Source: Hydractinia symbiolongicarpus
Taxonomy: Eukaryota > Cnidaria > Hydrozoa > Anthoathecata > Hydractiniidae
Reading direction: 5' to 3'
DNA length: 64,000 bases
Assembly: GCF_029227915.1 (NCBI RefSeq)
Contig: NC_079876.1
Coordinates: 14,756,001 to 14,820,000 of the forward strand
In this document: positions 45,677 through 57,249 of the stretch, piece by piece
Layout: every line of letters begins with the position of its first letter
Numbering within the stretch: position 1 is the stretch's first letter
The notes under the pieces: model-generated
Seen by the model: the letters and a program-made list of their open reading frames with translations, nothing else
Databases searched by the model: none
What the model was told of the DNA's origin: nothing
Program-made: the position numbers and the translations under genes

Positions 45677-47037
45677 TGTTTATCTTTTCTTTCACACGAT
45701 AAGTTGTAAAAGATTTTTTTTCCGGAATTTCATTGTTGTTACATTACTGGCATTCTTTAACTTTGACTTTGTTGCAAATTTAACAACAACATTGATGGTA
45801 ACATCAGAATTGCTCAAGTTACATTGCGTGATACTTCCAACGTTTTTCATGCGTTCTTAACGAAATACTTTTCCTTAATATCAGCGTGTGAATATATACA
45901 TATAGATATACTTTCTCCGATGCAGAAATGTTGAATATCTTGTTAATATTTTATGTATATTACGAATACGCCTAATTCAAATCATACATGCAATTGATTT
46001 CTATATGTTTGTCAAAATTTTCAATAAATAAACTGTTTATCAAATTCATAATTTTGTGTCATATTTAGTTTTCAGAAATGTAGTGCTATTTGTAAAAGTG
46101 AATTAAGAATATCCTATAGAAAGATTTGAGATCAACATTATGTGATCTCACCCAACCCATCTAATACAAATCATCTGACACTATGAATATTTTTTTTAAA
46201 AAGAAAATAATATCTAGGCGTTATTTACCTGCTAAGGAAAAAATGTTTTGAAGAGTTACTGTCAAAAATGGAGAAAGTATTCTGAACATATAAGAAATTT
46301 TCTCGTCTAGCGATGTCAACAACAATGACGTTAGCATTGTCATATTAAATTTGTTTCTTATAAAAAATAAAGACCGCACCCTCAACAACTCACTTTAGTA
46401 AAAATGTTCCGCACATTTGAATATCGGGATCACCCGTTCTGACAAATCTACGGGAATTCGCGCCCGTCGCAACAAAGTGGATAAAAATATGTCGTATTTG
46501 CTATTTTGTGTATGAGTAAGCGTGACTATTTTTCTCGTGCACAGGCGGAATCAGACCATATTTAATAGGCTAGCCAGCACTCCGTGGATAATTCACGGTT
46601 TTGCGTGTCCTATTATCGCATTTGCTGTTATAACATAGAGCAGAGTTATCGCATTTGCTGTTATAAAATGGCGCAGGGACAGAAAGACAACTGGTATTAT
46701 TAATATGGAGACGGTATTTTATCCGCCATTTTATGCATTGGAACTCAATTCTTCTTTTATGGCGGGAATATTCGCAATGTGAAATAAATATATCGTGGAT
46801 TGTGCAAAATGCAAAATAATGGATTTAGAAAGGTTTGCGGAGCGTGGGACAGGGTCCCCTAGGTTCACAAGCGAAAATTTTTAAGTGGCCCTTATTTTGA
46901 AAAGAATCCTTGAAATTTGAAAAGATTCCTTTAAACATGGGAAGACAAATAAGTATAATCACCTTTTCTAAACATGGCATTTTTGTGATATATCAATGAA
47001 AGTGGTGGTTGTGATTGGTGGTAATTATGCTTTTTAT
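45677..47037. other. Non-coding region upstream of SNTX gene
   Basis: AT-rich. It probably holds the promoter and 5' leader of the minus-strand SNTX gene, but I see no consensus TATA box at a convincing distance. There are short direct repeats, for example 'cttttatggcgggaatattc' near 46750 and again near 47245, and 'gagttatcgcatttgctgttata' twice near 46615-46660. Confidence 0.5.
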
Positions 47038-47105
47038 GCCCTGTCCAGGATTTAAACCTGGATCTCTCATTTGCATGAGTGTCATAACCATTAGACCAAC
47101 ATGGC
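47038..47105 (-). tRNA. tRNA-like sequence, probably pseudo-tRNA or SINE head
   Basis: On the minus strand, a near-complete cloverleaf: acceptor GCCATGT/ACAGGGC (one mismatch), A-box-like TTGGTCTAATGG, and a perfect T arm CCAGG-TTTAAAT-CCTGG with a B-box-like GGTTTAAATCC. The anticodon arm folds as CTCAT/ATGAG with only a four-base loop (GCAA), so no normal anticodon loop is possible. The total is 68 nt, shorter than usual. A tRNA-derived repeat or decayed tRNA is likelier than a working gene. Confidence 0.45.
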
Positions 47106-48947
47106 TTGAATATATGTACAAAATTTACAGGTAAATGTTATATACACTTAGGAAATTACAGCACAAATATACTAGTTAATAAAGTCTTTTTAAGAAACGC
47201 TGGGTGTTTTAATCTGCCTTTGTATGCATAGGTACATAATTCGTCTTTTATGGCGGGAATATTCTCAATGTGAAATAAGTGTGTGGTGAATTGCGCAAAA
47301 TGCGGAATAAAATGTTCGGATAACAATCTCATTCATAGCGCCTTTGTATGTTTTTCATATCAAGACGATATAAAGAATAACAGGCGGGTTGAGAGCGAAA
47401 GTGCTGATTGAACTTACGGGATTTTGTAACGTGAAATATCTATTGGGAATGTTTTTAAAATTTTTAAGCTATAGCACGACACACTTTCCGCTCCGTAGTA
47501 AAACGGGTCAAAAATTCTAATTTTCAATAAAAAAAAAATGATTTGCATTGACTGGCAAATTATCGTTTGCTTCGAGGCCAGGTTTTTTTTCGTAAGGCTA
47601 GTTAGCCAATGGTTAATGTTCGCACAAGTTTAGTTAGTAACTAGCTGTATACTTTGTATTTTTGGACTAGTATCTAGTGTAGCCAGCCATATGGTCAGAT
47701 ATATTGTTGACTTTCTGAGGTAATTAATTCTAGCTCTTAGTCCGAAAGTTAAAGCATTCAGTTCCTGACCTGTAAATACGCAGAGCTTCTGGGTGACCTG
47801 TTAAAATTCGTCATTGAACACAACGCTGTCAATCTTACTGCTTTTAATTAGCTGACGTTTCAAACCTAATTTGGATTACCAATGCTTAATTAAGCTGGCT
47901 ACACAAAATGATATCACTAATTAAGCGAAGATATGTCGAAACTGAGAATGTTTCATAGAAACTTTTTTACTCGATAAAGCTGACAAATTGTAATCAATAC
48001 CATGGAATTTATTGCTAAACTATTCCAAAGAAGCTACTTAGAAAACGTAAGATTCTAATTTTGAGAACTTTCAGCCATTAAAGAAGTTTTGAATGTTCTT
48101 GTATCAAAATCGATGAATCAGAAGAAAAATATTGCAGTGTCCATTGTCGTAATAACACAGGGGAATCCTGCTGACTTTTTGCGTTAATAATGAGAGCGAG
48201 ATTAACTACTACGAATAAAATTTGACATAAATATTATCTATCATATATTTGTTTCCTGTAAGGATAATGCTCAAATTACATATCATTTTTGTTTCATTTA
48301 TTGTTTTGTTTTTGTTTTTTCAATCGCATTGGTTTGGTTTCGGCTCGACGCATCGTCAACGATTTAAAGGTGGTTTAAAACTTTAATACGAATTATATTC
48401 ACAAGATGTGTAAATTGATCTCTTACTTCTCATAAATTATTCATGAAAATTTGTTTTCATGCAAAAACATTTTTTTTCTTCGCGATTGTTAATATGCACA
48501 ACATTTTCTTGCTTGACTTACATAGTTATATTTCCATAGCCTTTCTGGAAGGACTGGGTGACACCAAAGTCTGACAATATTTGCCAGTCTTAAGTTTCCC
48601 TGGAAACATTTTGCTTAAAAATTACTTTGTTTTTAAAACTTGCTTTCTACGTAAAGGTACTTCACACAGACAGAATTGGAAAAACTAAAAACTCACCAAC
48701 AAACACGTGTGCATACAGAAGACATATATCTGCGCATGTGCAAAATAAACATGACGTAATATAACAAATGAATTTTCATCATAAAACTTGAAAAAAATCC
48801 TATATTTATTGTGCACTTTGTCAACCATTTTCACAACCCATTGGTCCAAAATAATTGATTATTCCCGTTATAATAAAAGTCAAATAAAATACCCTAAATT
48901 TCCATGTCAAAAGTTGTCTAAATTTGTTCATTCGCGTTTAACCCGCC
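47106..48947. other. Non-coding, no gene seen
   Basis: AT-rich sequence with short ORFs only. It contains TAGCTAG-type palindromic runs near 47590-47700. Nothing recognisable. Confidence 0.5.
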
Positions 48948-49448
48948 TTAAATCTCTTTATTAATAGCTGCAATCTGTCTAATTGTGCTCAACATCATTC
49001 CTGATTTAGTACAAAAGTGTGTTCTGTTCTGCCAATTGACGAGGCAGTGGGATAATGTGTCCCAATGATGTGTCGCTGTGTTTAAATATGGTCTGTCCCA
49101 TCCATAGCCAGTCCGTGTTCTAAGTTGGGCCAGATTAAGCTCAGTTTCGCGTAGAAGACGCCCTACCCTCGTCCCTGGGGATCTGTTACATGTTCTTTTA
49201 TATTGGGACACTTCCTTCCTATTTGAGGGGAAATTGAGTGGCTTATTTAATTTTCGCAGCCACGGCTTGCTTCTTGAGAACGCAATCACAATCCCAAGAG
49301 TAAGAAGCACTGGGCACAAGGTTGTGCGAACATAGTGGATTTTTTTCTTGGTTTCCGTCGCCCATTTGACAAAAAAACCCGTCATTGTGACCTTGTTTCT
49401 ACATACAGGCAATGTACCACTGTCTGCTTCCGGCCTAATTTTGCTCAA
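48948..49448 (-). CDS. Hypothetical ORF, 166 codons, uncertain
   Basis: An open stretch of 166 codons on the minus strand, longer than expected by chance in DNA this AT-rich, and somewhat more GC-rich than its flanks. Its start in the open frame is TTG, with ATG only later, so if real it is an exon or a fragment. I recognise no domain; it has a hydrophobic run (TTLCPVLLTLGIVIAF) followed by a basic stretch. It may equally be an old repeat. Confidence 0.2.
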   Translation of the reverse strand: MSKIRPEADSGTLPVCRNKVTMTGFFVKWATETKKKIHYVRTTLCPVLLTLGIVIAFSRSKPWLRKLNKPLNFPSNRKEVSQYKRTCNRSPGTRVGRLLRETELNLAQLRTRTGYGWDRPYLNTATHHWDTLSHCLVNWQNRTHFCTKSGMMLSTIRQIAAINKEI

Positions 49449-50469
49449 AACGTTTTATGCATTGATTTTTTTTATTTTATATTTTAGTTCGCGATTATGT
49501 TTTTCCTCGAAAACAATTTTATCAGCGAGTCATGTGCGAACTCTTTTGTTATGTGAAATTAGACCTCTAAGTCATATAGAAACCACACTCCAACTACCGT
49601 TAGTGAAAGTATTTTAATGACCAACACTACGAGTTTTTTATGCGGTAAAAAAAAAGATACGGTAAATAAATAAATTATTGAAAAGTATCTCTTAATCTTT
49701 TTTATAAAAGAATTAATAAGTTAAATCTTTGATAAAGCTAGGTATCATAATAAAACATTATAAAACTGTTTTTAATATTTTATTCTATAGTCCGGCTTAT
49801 TCAAGCCAGCCGTCTTCGCTACTTTCATTTTTTTGTGTCCTCTATTCTTGATCACGTGTTTTCTGGACGTCTAAATTTTTATCGGCAAATCCGACAGGGA
49901 GGAGCAGAAGCATGTGAAATCGAAAGTTCAATAGAAATATTTTACCCTTTTAGCAAATATTATATTATTTTAAAATCCTTCTGCGATTAGTTTTCTGACA
50001 GCAAAGACTAGCTTACTGGCCGCGAAGTAAGTCTTTTTTATATTTTCAGTTCATTTGTAACTAAAAACCTGGGTAGTTTGTTCCTGAAAAATAAACAAAT
50101 AACGTCACGGTGGAATTTGTATATCTAACAGGGATCCCCCAAAGAGAATTTGCACGAACCTCATATGTTTTTGTATAATCTCGAATAAGTTGTTTGTGCC
50201 TGGGCCATTTGCGAAATTACAACAAAAATGAAATGTAGCAGACTTCTGAGAAAACATTAAACTTTTTTATTTATTTCTGTGGACAGTTGCTCAACCCCGA
50301 ACAGTTGGCAACAGATAGCGCTACAATAATAAAAGTTTGAAATAGCTGATATCTTGACGATATGGATATAAGGACGTTAAATGTGTTTTTTTCACGGAGT
50401 TGGCGGATTATACGCTACAAACCCAGGATATAGAAATTTTTGTTCTGGCATATATTTACCTCAAGGGAG
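49449..50469. other. Non-coding, no gene seen
   Basis: AT-rich, with homopolymer tracts. No ORF with recognisable similarity. Confidence 0.5.
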
Positions 50470-51300
50470 TGATTATCATGCTATAACATACCAGTTTTGA
50501 ACCTAGCGCTGCTGTCAGAATTGTTTCGTAGTTTTCGTGTTCGGAATGCATGGCCGGCAGTGGTTACAAAGGTTATGCACATATAACTCAAAACAATGTA
50601 TCCTGCATATCATAATGTTTGTTAAGCTTAATTTTTTGGTTGATTATATATTTAAATACATATATGTTGAGTAAGGTGGATTGAAGTTTTAGTCAATCTG
50701 ATTTGGTATATATATACAATCCGATTTGGTATATACAGATAAACCTTTAATGACGCGTAATCACCCTTTAGGCAACTTTTTTTGAGGTCGCTATTTTATT
50801 GTAAAAAGATATACATGAGAAAACATTACCCAGAAAAATTTATTGAAAACTGACAACCAGAACATGTTCAAATGTTTCATGGAAATAACAAACTCAACCC
50901 AATTTCCCTTCGCCTACAGAACCGCCATTGCATTTCATTGCACGAATTATGCAATAATAAAATCGATCACATGGTTGCTGGATTCATGTCATTACAGAAA
51001 AAATAATGAAGGAGGGAGAGTATCCGTAGCTGTGTTTCCATGGTAATGCTTTTACAAATGTATCAACAAAGTTCCGAACATGATAAATCAGATAAATCAA
51101 TCGAAGTTTCTGTGTTATTCTTTATTATTTAAACGTTTTAACTTACTGAAATCAGACTTCTTTGCAACACTGACCACTTCTTGTTGTTGTTTCTGAAGAC
51201 AGCTTTGCCTCTCTAGCTGTCTTACTTTTTGATTATTTTCCTTTGTTCAAACAGTTAGTTGTTTCCTTATGGAGACAGTATCAAATCTACACAATTAGAA
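50470..51300 (+). repeat. Left inverted arm of composite element
   Basis: Read against the reverse complement of 57250-57980, long stretches match imperfectly in the same order: 'catgctataacatacc', 'cgcgtaatcaccct..aggcaacttttt', 'attttattgtaaaa..aagatata', 'attgaaaactgac', then about 300 bp with 'tgtttca/tagaaat..aactca', 'ttgcaaca', 'tagctgtcttactttttgattatt' and 'ttgttcaaacagtta'. Beyond about 50470 the similarity is lost, marking the approximate outer end. Confidence 0.8.
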
Positions 51301-51599
51301 TACCTAAATATTCAGAATTTCCCCTTTCATGCTCTAAATTTAATTATCTTCATACAGTACCGCCTGCGTGTAACTTTACATGTACGCGATAGTTATCACC
51401 TTCGCATGAGCTTTCGGTAGCCTTAGAACTTTCGTTGTTATTGTTAACCTATTGTTAAATACATGAGCTATTTTTGCATGTTGAAAACAATAGAGTTCAT
51501 GTCTTGTTCGCGAAATTTAATTAGCACATGTGAACTGTGTGTGTCCCATTGTTGTATTTAATTGCTACAGTCGTCAAGAGATCCACGAACGAAAATAAA

Positions 51600-52145
51600 A
51601 TTTAACAAAGGTTTATTGTTTTTACTCACTTTACTTAAAACTTTAAAAATAAAAGCTTTTTTAGATCGTGTTTTAAAAATTTAAGAACGAAAAACGGCGA
51701 TAGAAAAGCTTTTTTAGATCGCATCGCAAAACAAAATGTTCTCACAATTAGATCTTTTTTAGATCGCATTTTAAAAGTTTAAAAACGAAAAAAAGGTGAT
51801 AGAAAAGCTTTTTAGATCGCATTTTAAAAGTTTAAAAACGAAAAACGGCGATAGAAAAGCTTTTTTAGATCGCATTTTAAAAGTTTAAAAACGAAAAACG
51901 GCGATAGAAAAGCTTTTTTAGATCGTATTTTAAAAGTTTAAAAACGGCGATAGAAAAGCTTTTTTAGATCGCATTTTAAAAGTTTAAAAATGAAAAACGC
52001 TGATAGAAAAGATTTTTAAGATCCCATTTTAAAAGTTTGAAAACGAAAAACGGCGATAGAAAAGCTTTTTTAGATCGCATTTTAAAAGTTTAAAAACGAA
52101 AAACAGCGATATAAAAGCTTTTTTAGATCGCATTTTAAAAAATTT
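51600..52145 (+). repeat. ~53-bp minisatellite array, left block
   Basis: Head-to-tail imperfect copies of 'gatagaaaagcttttttaga' + 'tcgcattttaaaagtttaaa' + 'aacgaaaaacggc', with a period of about 53 bp and around ten copies, some shortened. Related blocks in the same orientation occur at 53385-53545 and 56315-56870. Confidence 0.9.
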
Positions 52146-52193
52146 AAAAATGGGCCTCCGGGAAATGGGAACAAACAAAATAAAAACATTGTT

Positions 52194-52433
52194 TTAATGT
52201 CCAGATGCTCGACCTTCTCTTTCAATAACTATTGGAATAACCTTATATAAATGATCAATGTATTTATTACATTTTGCTACAGTAACATTTCTCCAAAAAA
52301 ATTTAATGCCATTGACCAATTCTTCTTTCGTTGACGGTTTGACACGCCAACGTAGATACTGTTTTAATTCAGACCACAGCATCTCTATTGGGTTAAGGTC
52401 TGGACTTTCAGCGGGTGTTGGCCAGTGATTTAT
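52194..52433 (-). pseudogene. Tc1/mariner transposase C-terminal remnant
   Basis: Reading the minus strand from 52433: NHWPTPAESPDLNPIEMLWSELK..., the canonical end of Tc1/mariner transposases (WP..SPDLNPIE.LW..LK), containing the last catalytic acidic residue. About 50 more residues follow to the stop at 52194. A stop codon at 52436-52434 and loss of similarity upstream show that the N-terminal and central catalytic parts are gone. It ends a few bases from the start of the BEN-like ORF on the opposite strand. Confidence 0.85.
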
Positions 52434-52446
52434 TTACGTCAGAAAA

Positions 52447-53271
52447 ATGATGGTAAAGGCTTCTGATAGAGATGCATTACAAAGCAGTTCCCAACCGTTA
52501 GTGTCGGCGCCTTTTAACAGCACACCAGTTATCAACGACACATCAAATAACATAATCCCTGCAAAAGAAGTCGTCACAACTTCACTTTTGTCACCAATTC
52601 AACTTTCTTTCCCTGGGTATGAAAGCAGCAGCATCACAACTACGCACGTTTCCTTGTCGACAAAAAAATCACAACCACCTTTCGAAATGTACGACCTTCC
52701 TGATTCTCCACCACCACCGCCAGAACTACCACCATTATCACCGCTTCCATCACTCCCAGCAACTAAGACTTTGCCAACAAAACTTGTTTCTTCGACACCT
52801 AAAAAAAAGAAGGTAGAATCAATTGCACTGCCTATGCAACCCTTTCCACCATTCTTTGGAAATAACCATCCTTTTTATCCTCCCTTTATCCGTCAGCCGT
52901 TCTTTCCAACTTCGACCCAGACTACCGCGCAAAACAATTGGATGTTGAGCAACATGGCAATTGTCAACATCAAAAACCGTTCGCATTCCGAAAAAATTTT
53001 TGCGCAAAGATTGATGCGATGGATTTTCCCGTTTTCAGAAAGGCAGGGACGCAGCGTGTATGGAACAAGTATTGTTAAAAACGGACAAGTGATAACGAAA
53101 GAACCTTTACATGTGGCTAAAGTGGAATGTATTAAAAATATTCTATTTAACATTTATTCTGTTAGTGAGGATCGGAAGAAAGCTGTTTGGTGTGAAGCTA
53201 AAAATAGGATGAATGAATATTTAAACAGAAAAAAACATAATGAAAGTGACATTGATTTTAATTCAGCATAA
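52447..53271 (+). CDS. BEN-like domain protein, 274 aa
   Basis: Intact 274-codon ORF from ATG to TAA. The first ~165 residues are low-complexity and Pro/Ser/Thr-rich (SPPPPPELPPLSPLP about 87-100; PFYPPFIRQPFFP about 142-154). They include a basic TPKKKKVE stretch (about 117-124) that could be a nuclear signal. Residues about 183-260 (IFAQRLMRWIFPFSER...RSVYGT...EPLHVAKVECIKNILF...W...NRMNEYL) have the helical pattern of BEN domains, which bind DNA or chromatin-associated proteins. A good acceptor (ttatttacgtcag, AG at 52441-52442) just before the ATG suggests a possible upstream 5' exon. It is enclosed by minisatellite blocks and inverted arms, so it may be cargo or part of a repeat element. 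The BEN call rests on pattern reading only. Confidence 0.6.
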   Translation: MMVKASDRDALQSSSQPLVSAPFNSTPVINDTSNNIIPAKEVVTTSLLSPIQLSFPGYESSSITTTHVSLSTKKSQPPFEMYDLPDSPPPPPELPPLSPLPSLPATKTLPTKLVSSTPKKKKVESIALPMQPFPPFFGNNHPFYPPFIRQPFFPTSTQTTAQNNWMLSNMAIVNIKNRSHSEKIFAQRLMRWIFPFSERQGRSVYGTSIVKNGQVITKEPLHVAKVECIKNILFNIYSVSEDRKKAVWCEAKNRMNEYLNRKKHNESDIDFNSA

Positions 53272-53384
53272 TTGTATTTTTTTTAAGTTTTTTTATTTTT
53301 TGAGAACTTGTATATATATAAAAAGTTAAAAAAAAAATGTTTTCTACATATTGTTTTTTGATACTCTCGACTTTATAACACAGC

Positions 53385-53545
53385 AAAATAATTATAGAAA
53401 AGCGGCGATTAAAAAACTTTGTTAGATCGCATTTTAAAAGTTTAAGAACGAAAAGCGGCGATAGAAACGCTTTTTTAGATCGCGTTTTAAAAATTTAAGA
53501 ACGAAAAACGGCGATAGAAAAGCTTTTTTAATTCGCATTGCAAAA
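53385..53545 (+). repeat. ~53-bp minisatellite, middle block
   Basis: About three copies of the repeat at 51600-52145. The last runs into 'gcattgcaaaacaaaatgttctcacaattagatct', which also occurs near 51722, so the left and middle blocks share flanks. This suggests the 274-codon ORF and Tc1 tail were inserted into, or duplicated within, one array. Confidence 0.85.
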
Positions 53546-54049
53546 CAAAATGTTCTCACAATTAGATCTGTCAAGAACGTCAAAAGTTAGATTTTTAGAT
53601 TTTTCTTTCTTCGGTATTGAAATTTAATTTGTTTTCAAAATCTTATCGTAAAGGGGAAAGTCCTGAAAGTAGGGTTTTTCCGTTTGCGCTGTTAAACGTT
53701 GCTTTTCATAGGAAGAACTTTTAAAAGTTTTGCATGTTAAAAAATATGCTTCAATGATAAAGAATTACTACTAAAAGTTTTAAAAAGTAGCAACATTAGT
53801 TTTTTTTTAAATATTAAGTGTTATGTTCGTTCTTTTTTCTAAAATAATATATTTCAATAGCCTTCATGATCTTTAACACTTTTAAACAATAACATGCATG
53901 TTACATGTGACAACAAAAGGATTCATCAAATCTTATTGTTATGACTCGCGCACGACGATAACAATAGAAAGCAATTAAGTTCGTGTGTAAACAAAAGATA
54001 TGTGAACGTTCTTTATGTAGACATGAGATCGTTACATGAGGTTGTAAAA

Positions 54050-54300
54050 CTCGCGTACATGTAAAGTTACACGCAGGCGGTACTGTAGTGCTTCAACTAT
54101 CTTCAACTATCACAATGAGCATTCTCCCCCGTTGGTTTTTTTGGCTGTAATATACAATAATCCCGGTCAGCTAATAAAAAAGAAAGAGCGTGATAAGCAT
54201 TAATTATCATAATAGCCACAAGGCAATGCAGTGATTTTTTCTTTCTGTTTTGTTTTGTCTGGACTCCAAAAACAATGGCGAATAGAATAGAAGAAAATTA
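54050..54300. repeat. Third fragment of the inverted-arm sequence
   Basis: 54050-54095 is the reverse complement of about 51350-51395 ('gcgtacatgtaaagttacacgcaggcggtactgta'). 54100-54300 matches the reverse complement of about 57100-57300 (cccgttgg, aaagaaagag, attaattatcataat, ctgttttgttttgtctgg). The arms were therefore rearranged or extended more than once. Confidence 0.75.
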
Positions 54301-54753
54301 AGGCGTGAGTATACGAAAATATGGGGTTTTTTTTTAAAGAAAATTTTTTTTCAGTGATTAGATAGCAAACATATTTTTAAAAAAAAATGTTTTTAAGATA
54401 GATTATTATCCCAGAAAAGTTTTTTTTCATAAATCACTTTTTTGTTATGTGATAAAGATATTTGTTCACACGTAATCATCTTGGGTATTATTTTTACTAC
54501 TCTATTATGTTCAAGGTTGTAAATGATAGCCGACTCAAGGAGGAAAATGATTTTTGTATGTAGTTAAAAGATTCTTTTGAAGTTTTTCTCCTATTTTCCA
54601 TAAGGATATTTTTTTTCTTTTTTGTCTTCCTAAGTTGAATTACCGTGAAAAACATGGCAAAACCAGTTTACAAGTTAACAGAGAATAAAAATGTCCTATT
54701 GTCATAAAGCTTTTAATCAAAAAAAAGAAGGCTGACGTTACTTTTTTAGAAGG

Positions 54754-55047
54754 GTGAAAAATGTATGTAACCAGAACGCAAACGAGTGTTTTAATAGCGT
54801 TCTTTGGAATATCTGTCCAAAAGAACAGTATATCTCGCCCATGGAGATGTCACTGGGTTTAAGTTTGAGTGTTTGCTCATATAATTCCAGATTGAAATAT
54901 ACCTTATCCAATCTTTTGGGATTAGCAAACATCCAACCTTACACATCCTTAATCAGTCAGTGGCATCAAATGGATAAAGAACGAGTATACAACAAAAATA
55001 AATTTTATAAAGTCTTTTGTTTTACATATTTTGTAAATATTTTGTAA
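54754..55047 (+). pseudogene. Fragment of a transposon-associated protein
   Basis: Open stretch whose start, CNQNANECFNSVLWNICPKE, followed by an SLSVCSYNS and an ISQWHQMDKER block, resembles the C-terminal region (QNANES.N..W..CPK) of repetitive transposon-linked proteins that I have seen in cnidarians and insects. There is no ATG at the beginning (first start-like codon GTG) and no upstream partner domain, so it is a truncated copy. Which superfamily it belongs to I cannot say. Confidence 0.45.
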
Positions 55048-56310
55048 ATACATGTTTTTATTCTTCTACGAAAGGTATGTTCAAACTGTCACAAAATTCT
55101 TTCATTGTAACTTCATTTGCGTCTTCCCGTTATATCACCTGGAGCAACTTCTCGAATGAAGTCCAACACTGTTTTAGGGTAAGCATACTGGGCCTCACAC
55201 GGACCTATCTCTTTTCTGTATATACATCTTCCCCATAAACAATAATGAAAATAACGAATTTGTTTATTTCCTTTTCCTCTTTTTTTCCTCGAAGAAATAG
55301 TCTTCTAGGCTGCTAACGAAGAGTGTGCCATCATAACTAGAAAGTTAACAAAATAATTTTAATAAAAAATAAATAAAAAAAATTATGATATATTTAAAGC
55401 TACTTACCCACAGTCACTCATCCCTGTTAACATACTTCTTTTTTTCCTTTCAAGTTCAGGTTTTTCGTGATTTTTGTTTCTAGAGTTTGTTTTTGTTTAA
55501 CCCATACGCAACTGTGTATAATTGCGAATAGTTGTTATCATAGTGATCAATTATTATGCAGAAGTATAAGATTTCTGTAAGAAACTTAAAAGCTCTTTTT
55601 CACAGTGTTAAATTTTTAAGAGAGTATCACTAACGTGTTAAATCTCTTTTACAAAACTATAAAGGATGTGGGGTGGAGAGCACGCTTACCGTGGAGAGGA
55701 ATGTTTGATCTAAAAAAGCTTTTTTTTTAATTTCTTGAGAATGAGCAAAGCGCGAGTTATGATGAGTTTTCTGACAATTAGAGGTTAAAAATTGTGGAAA
55801 AAAATTTAATACTAAATAACTCCAGAAGTCAAAAACATTATGAAAAAATTAAAAAAGCTTTTTTAGATCAATGTCTTGTGATCACACAAAAGCATACAGC
55901 AAACTTGAGAAATTAGTAGTTTTGTAGAAGAGATCGCATTTGTAGGAGGGGGTCTTTTTTTCCCTGTGTCTATTAAACCTTCAAACTTTATTTTTTCTTA
56001 ATAATTTTTATACCATTATATAGGTGCAGTAATGGATAAAGGTTGTTTAACATAGCAGTTCGCGTATCGCGAAGGTATTCTCAATCCGCGATAGACGTTT
56101 TTTTACTTTCAAATTGTATCGAGAGGGTTCGCGATGCATCTGTCTCGATATCAATTTCGAAGCCATGGAGCCCATTAACACTTTTTCATAATATATTTTA
56201 AAAATAAGAGTGTATTCAACAATGATTGCGGATGTTTAAATATAATTATACTTCCTTTGTGTTATATTTTTTTAACTTATGCAAAATAATCTAGGGTATA
56301 CAGCTAGAGT
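55048..56310. other. Non-coding stretch inside composite element
   Basis: AT-rich sequence with poly(T/A) runs and isolated 'aaaaaagcttttttagatc' motifs (near 55713 and 55853) resembling pieces of the 53-bp repeat. No gene seen. Confidence 0.5.
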
Positions 56311-56314
56311 TAAT

Positions 56315-56870
56315 CTTTCTTTTTTAGATCACATTATAAAAATTTAAGAACTAAGAACGGCGATAGAAAAGCTTCATTAGATCGCATTTTAAAAATTTAA
56401 GAACGAAAAACGGCGATAGAAAAGTTTTTTATATCGCATTTTAAAGCTTAAGAAGGAAATGCGGCGATAGAAATTTTTTTTTAGATCAAATTTTAAAAGT
56501 TTTTATTATCGAAAAGCGACAATAGAAATGTTTTTTTAGATCGAATTTTAAAAGTTTAAGAACGAAATGCGGCAATAGAAATGCTTTAAATCAAAGTTAA
56601 AAAGTTTATAAACGGAATGCAGCGATAGAAATGTTTTTTAAGATTGCATTTTAAAAGTTTATAAACGAAAAGCGGCGATAGAAATGTTTTTTAAAATCGC
56701 ATTTTAAAAGTTTAAGAATGAAATGCGGCCATATAAATGCTTTTTTAGATAGAATTTTAAAAGTTTTTATAAACGAAAAGCGACGATAGAAATGTTTTTT
56801 TAGATCGAATTTTAAAAGTTTAAGAACGAAATGCGGCGATAGAAATGCTTTTTTAGATCGAATTGTTTTT
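56315..56870 (+). repeat. ~53-bp minisatellite array, right block
   Basis: About ten diverged copies of the same repeat (…gcgatagaaatgcttttttagatcgaattttaaaagtttaagaacgaaatgc…), in the same orientation as the left block but more diverged. It sits just inside the right inverted arm, as the left block sits inside the left arm. Confidence 0.9.
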
Positions 56871-57249
56871 TTCCAGCCGCTATATATGTTTACCGATCTT
56901 GTTGATCTCTTATTCCTGTCTAATAAGCGAGACGTTGCAAAATGTTTGTGTGAAACCGTAGGTAAACAAACGGCCTTAACTTTTAATGCGCACTGAGATG
57001 GAGTTCTATAAAATCGCCATTATGGTAGGCTCCGTTCACGCTGTTCTTTTTGGCATGTGGTGAAAGCATCTGTGTCACTTTCTCCACTTAGATTAAATTT
57101 TCTCTTTATTCTTTTGGCCATTGTATTTGAAGATCAGACAAAACGTTTTTGGAAACCAGACAAAACAAAACAAAACAGAAAAAAGATATCAAAGCATTGT
57201 CTTGTGGTTATTAATTATGATAATTAATACTTATTGCACTCTTTCTTTT

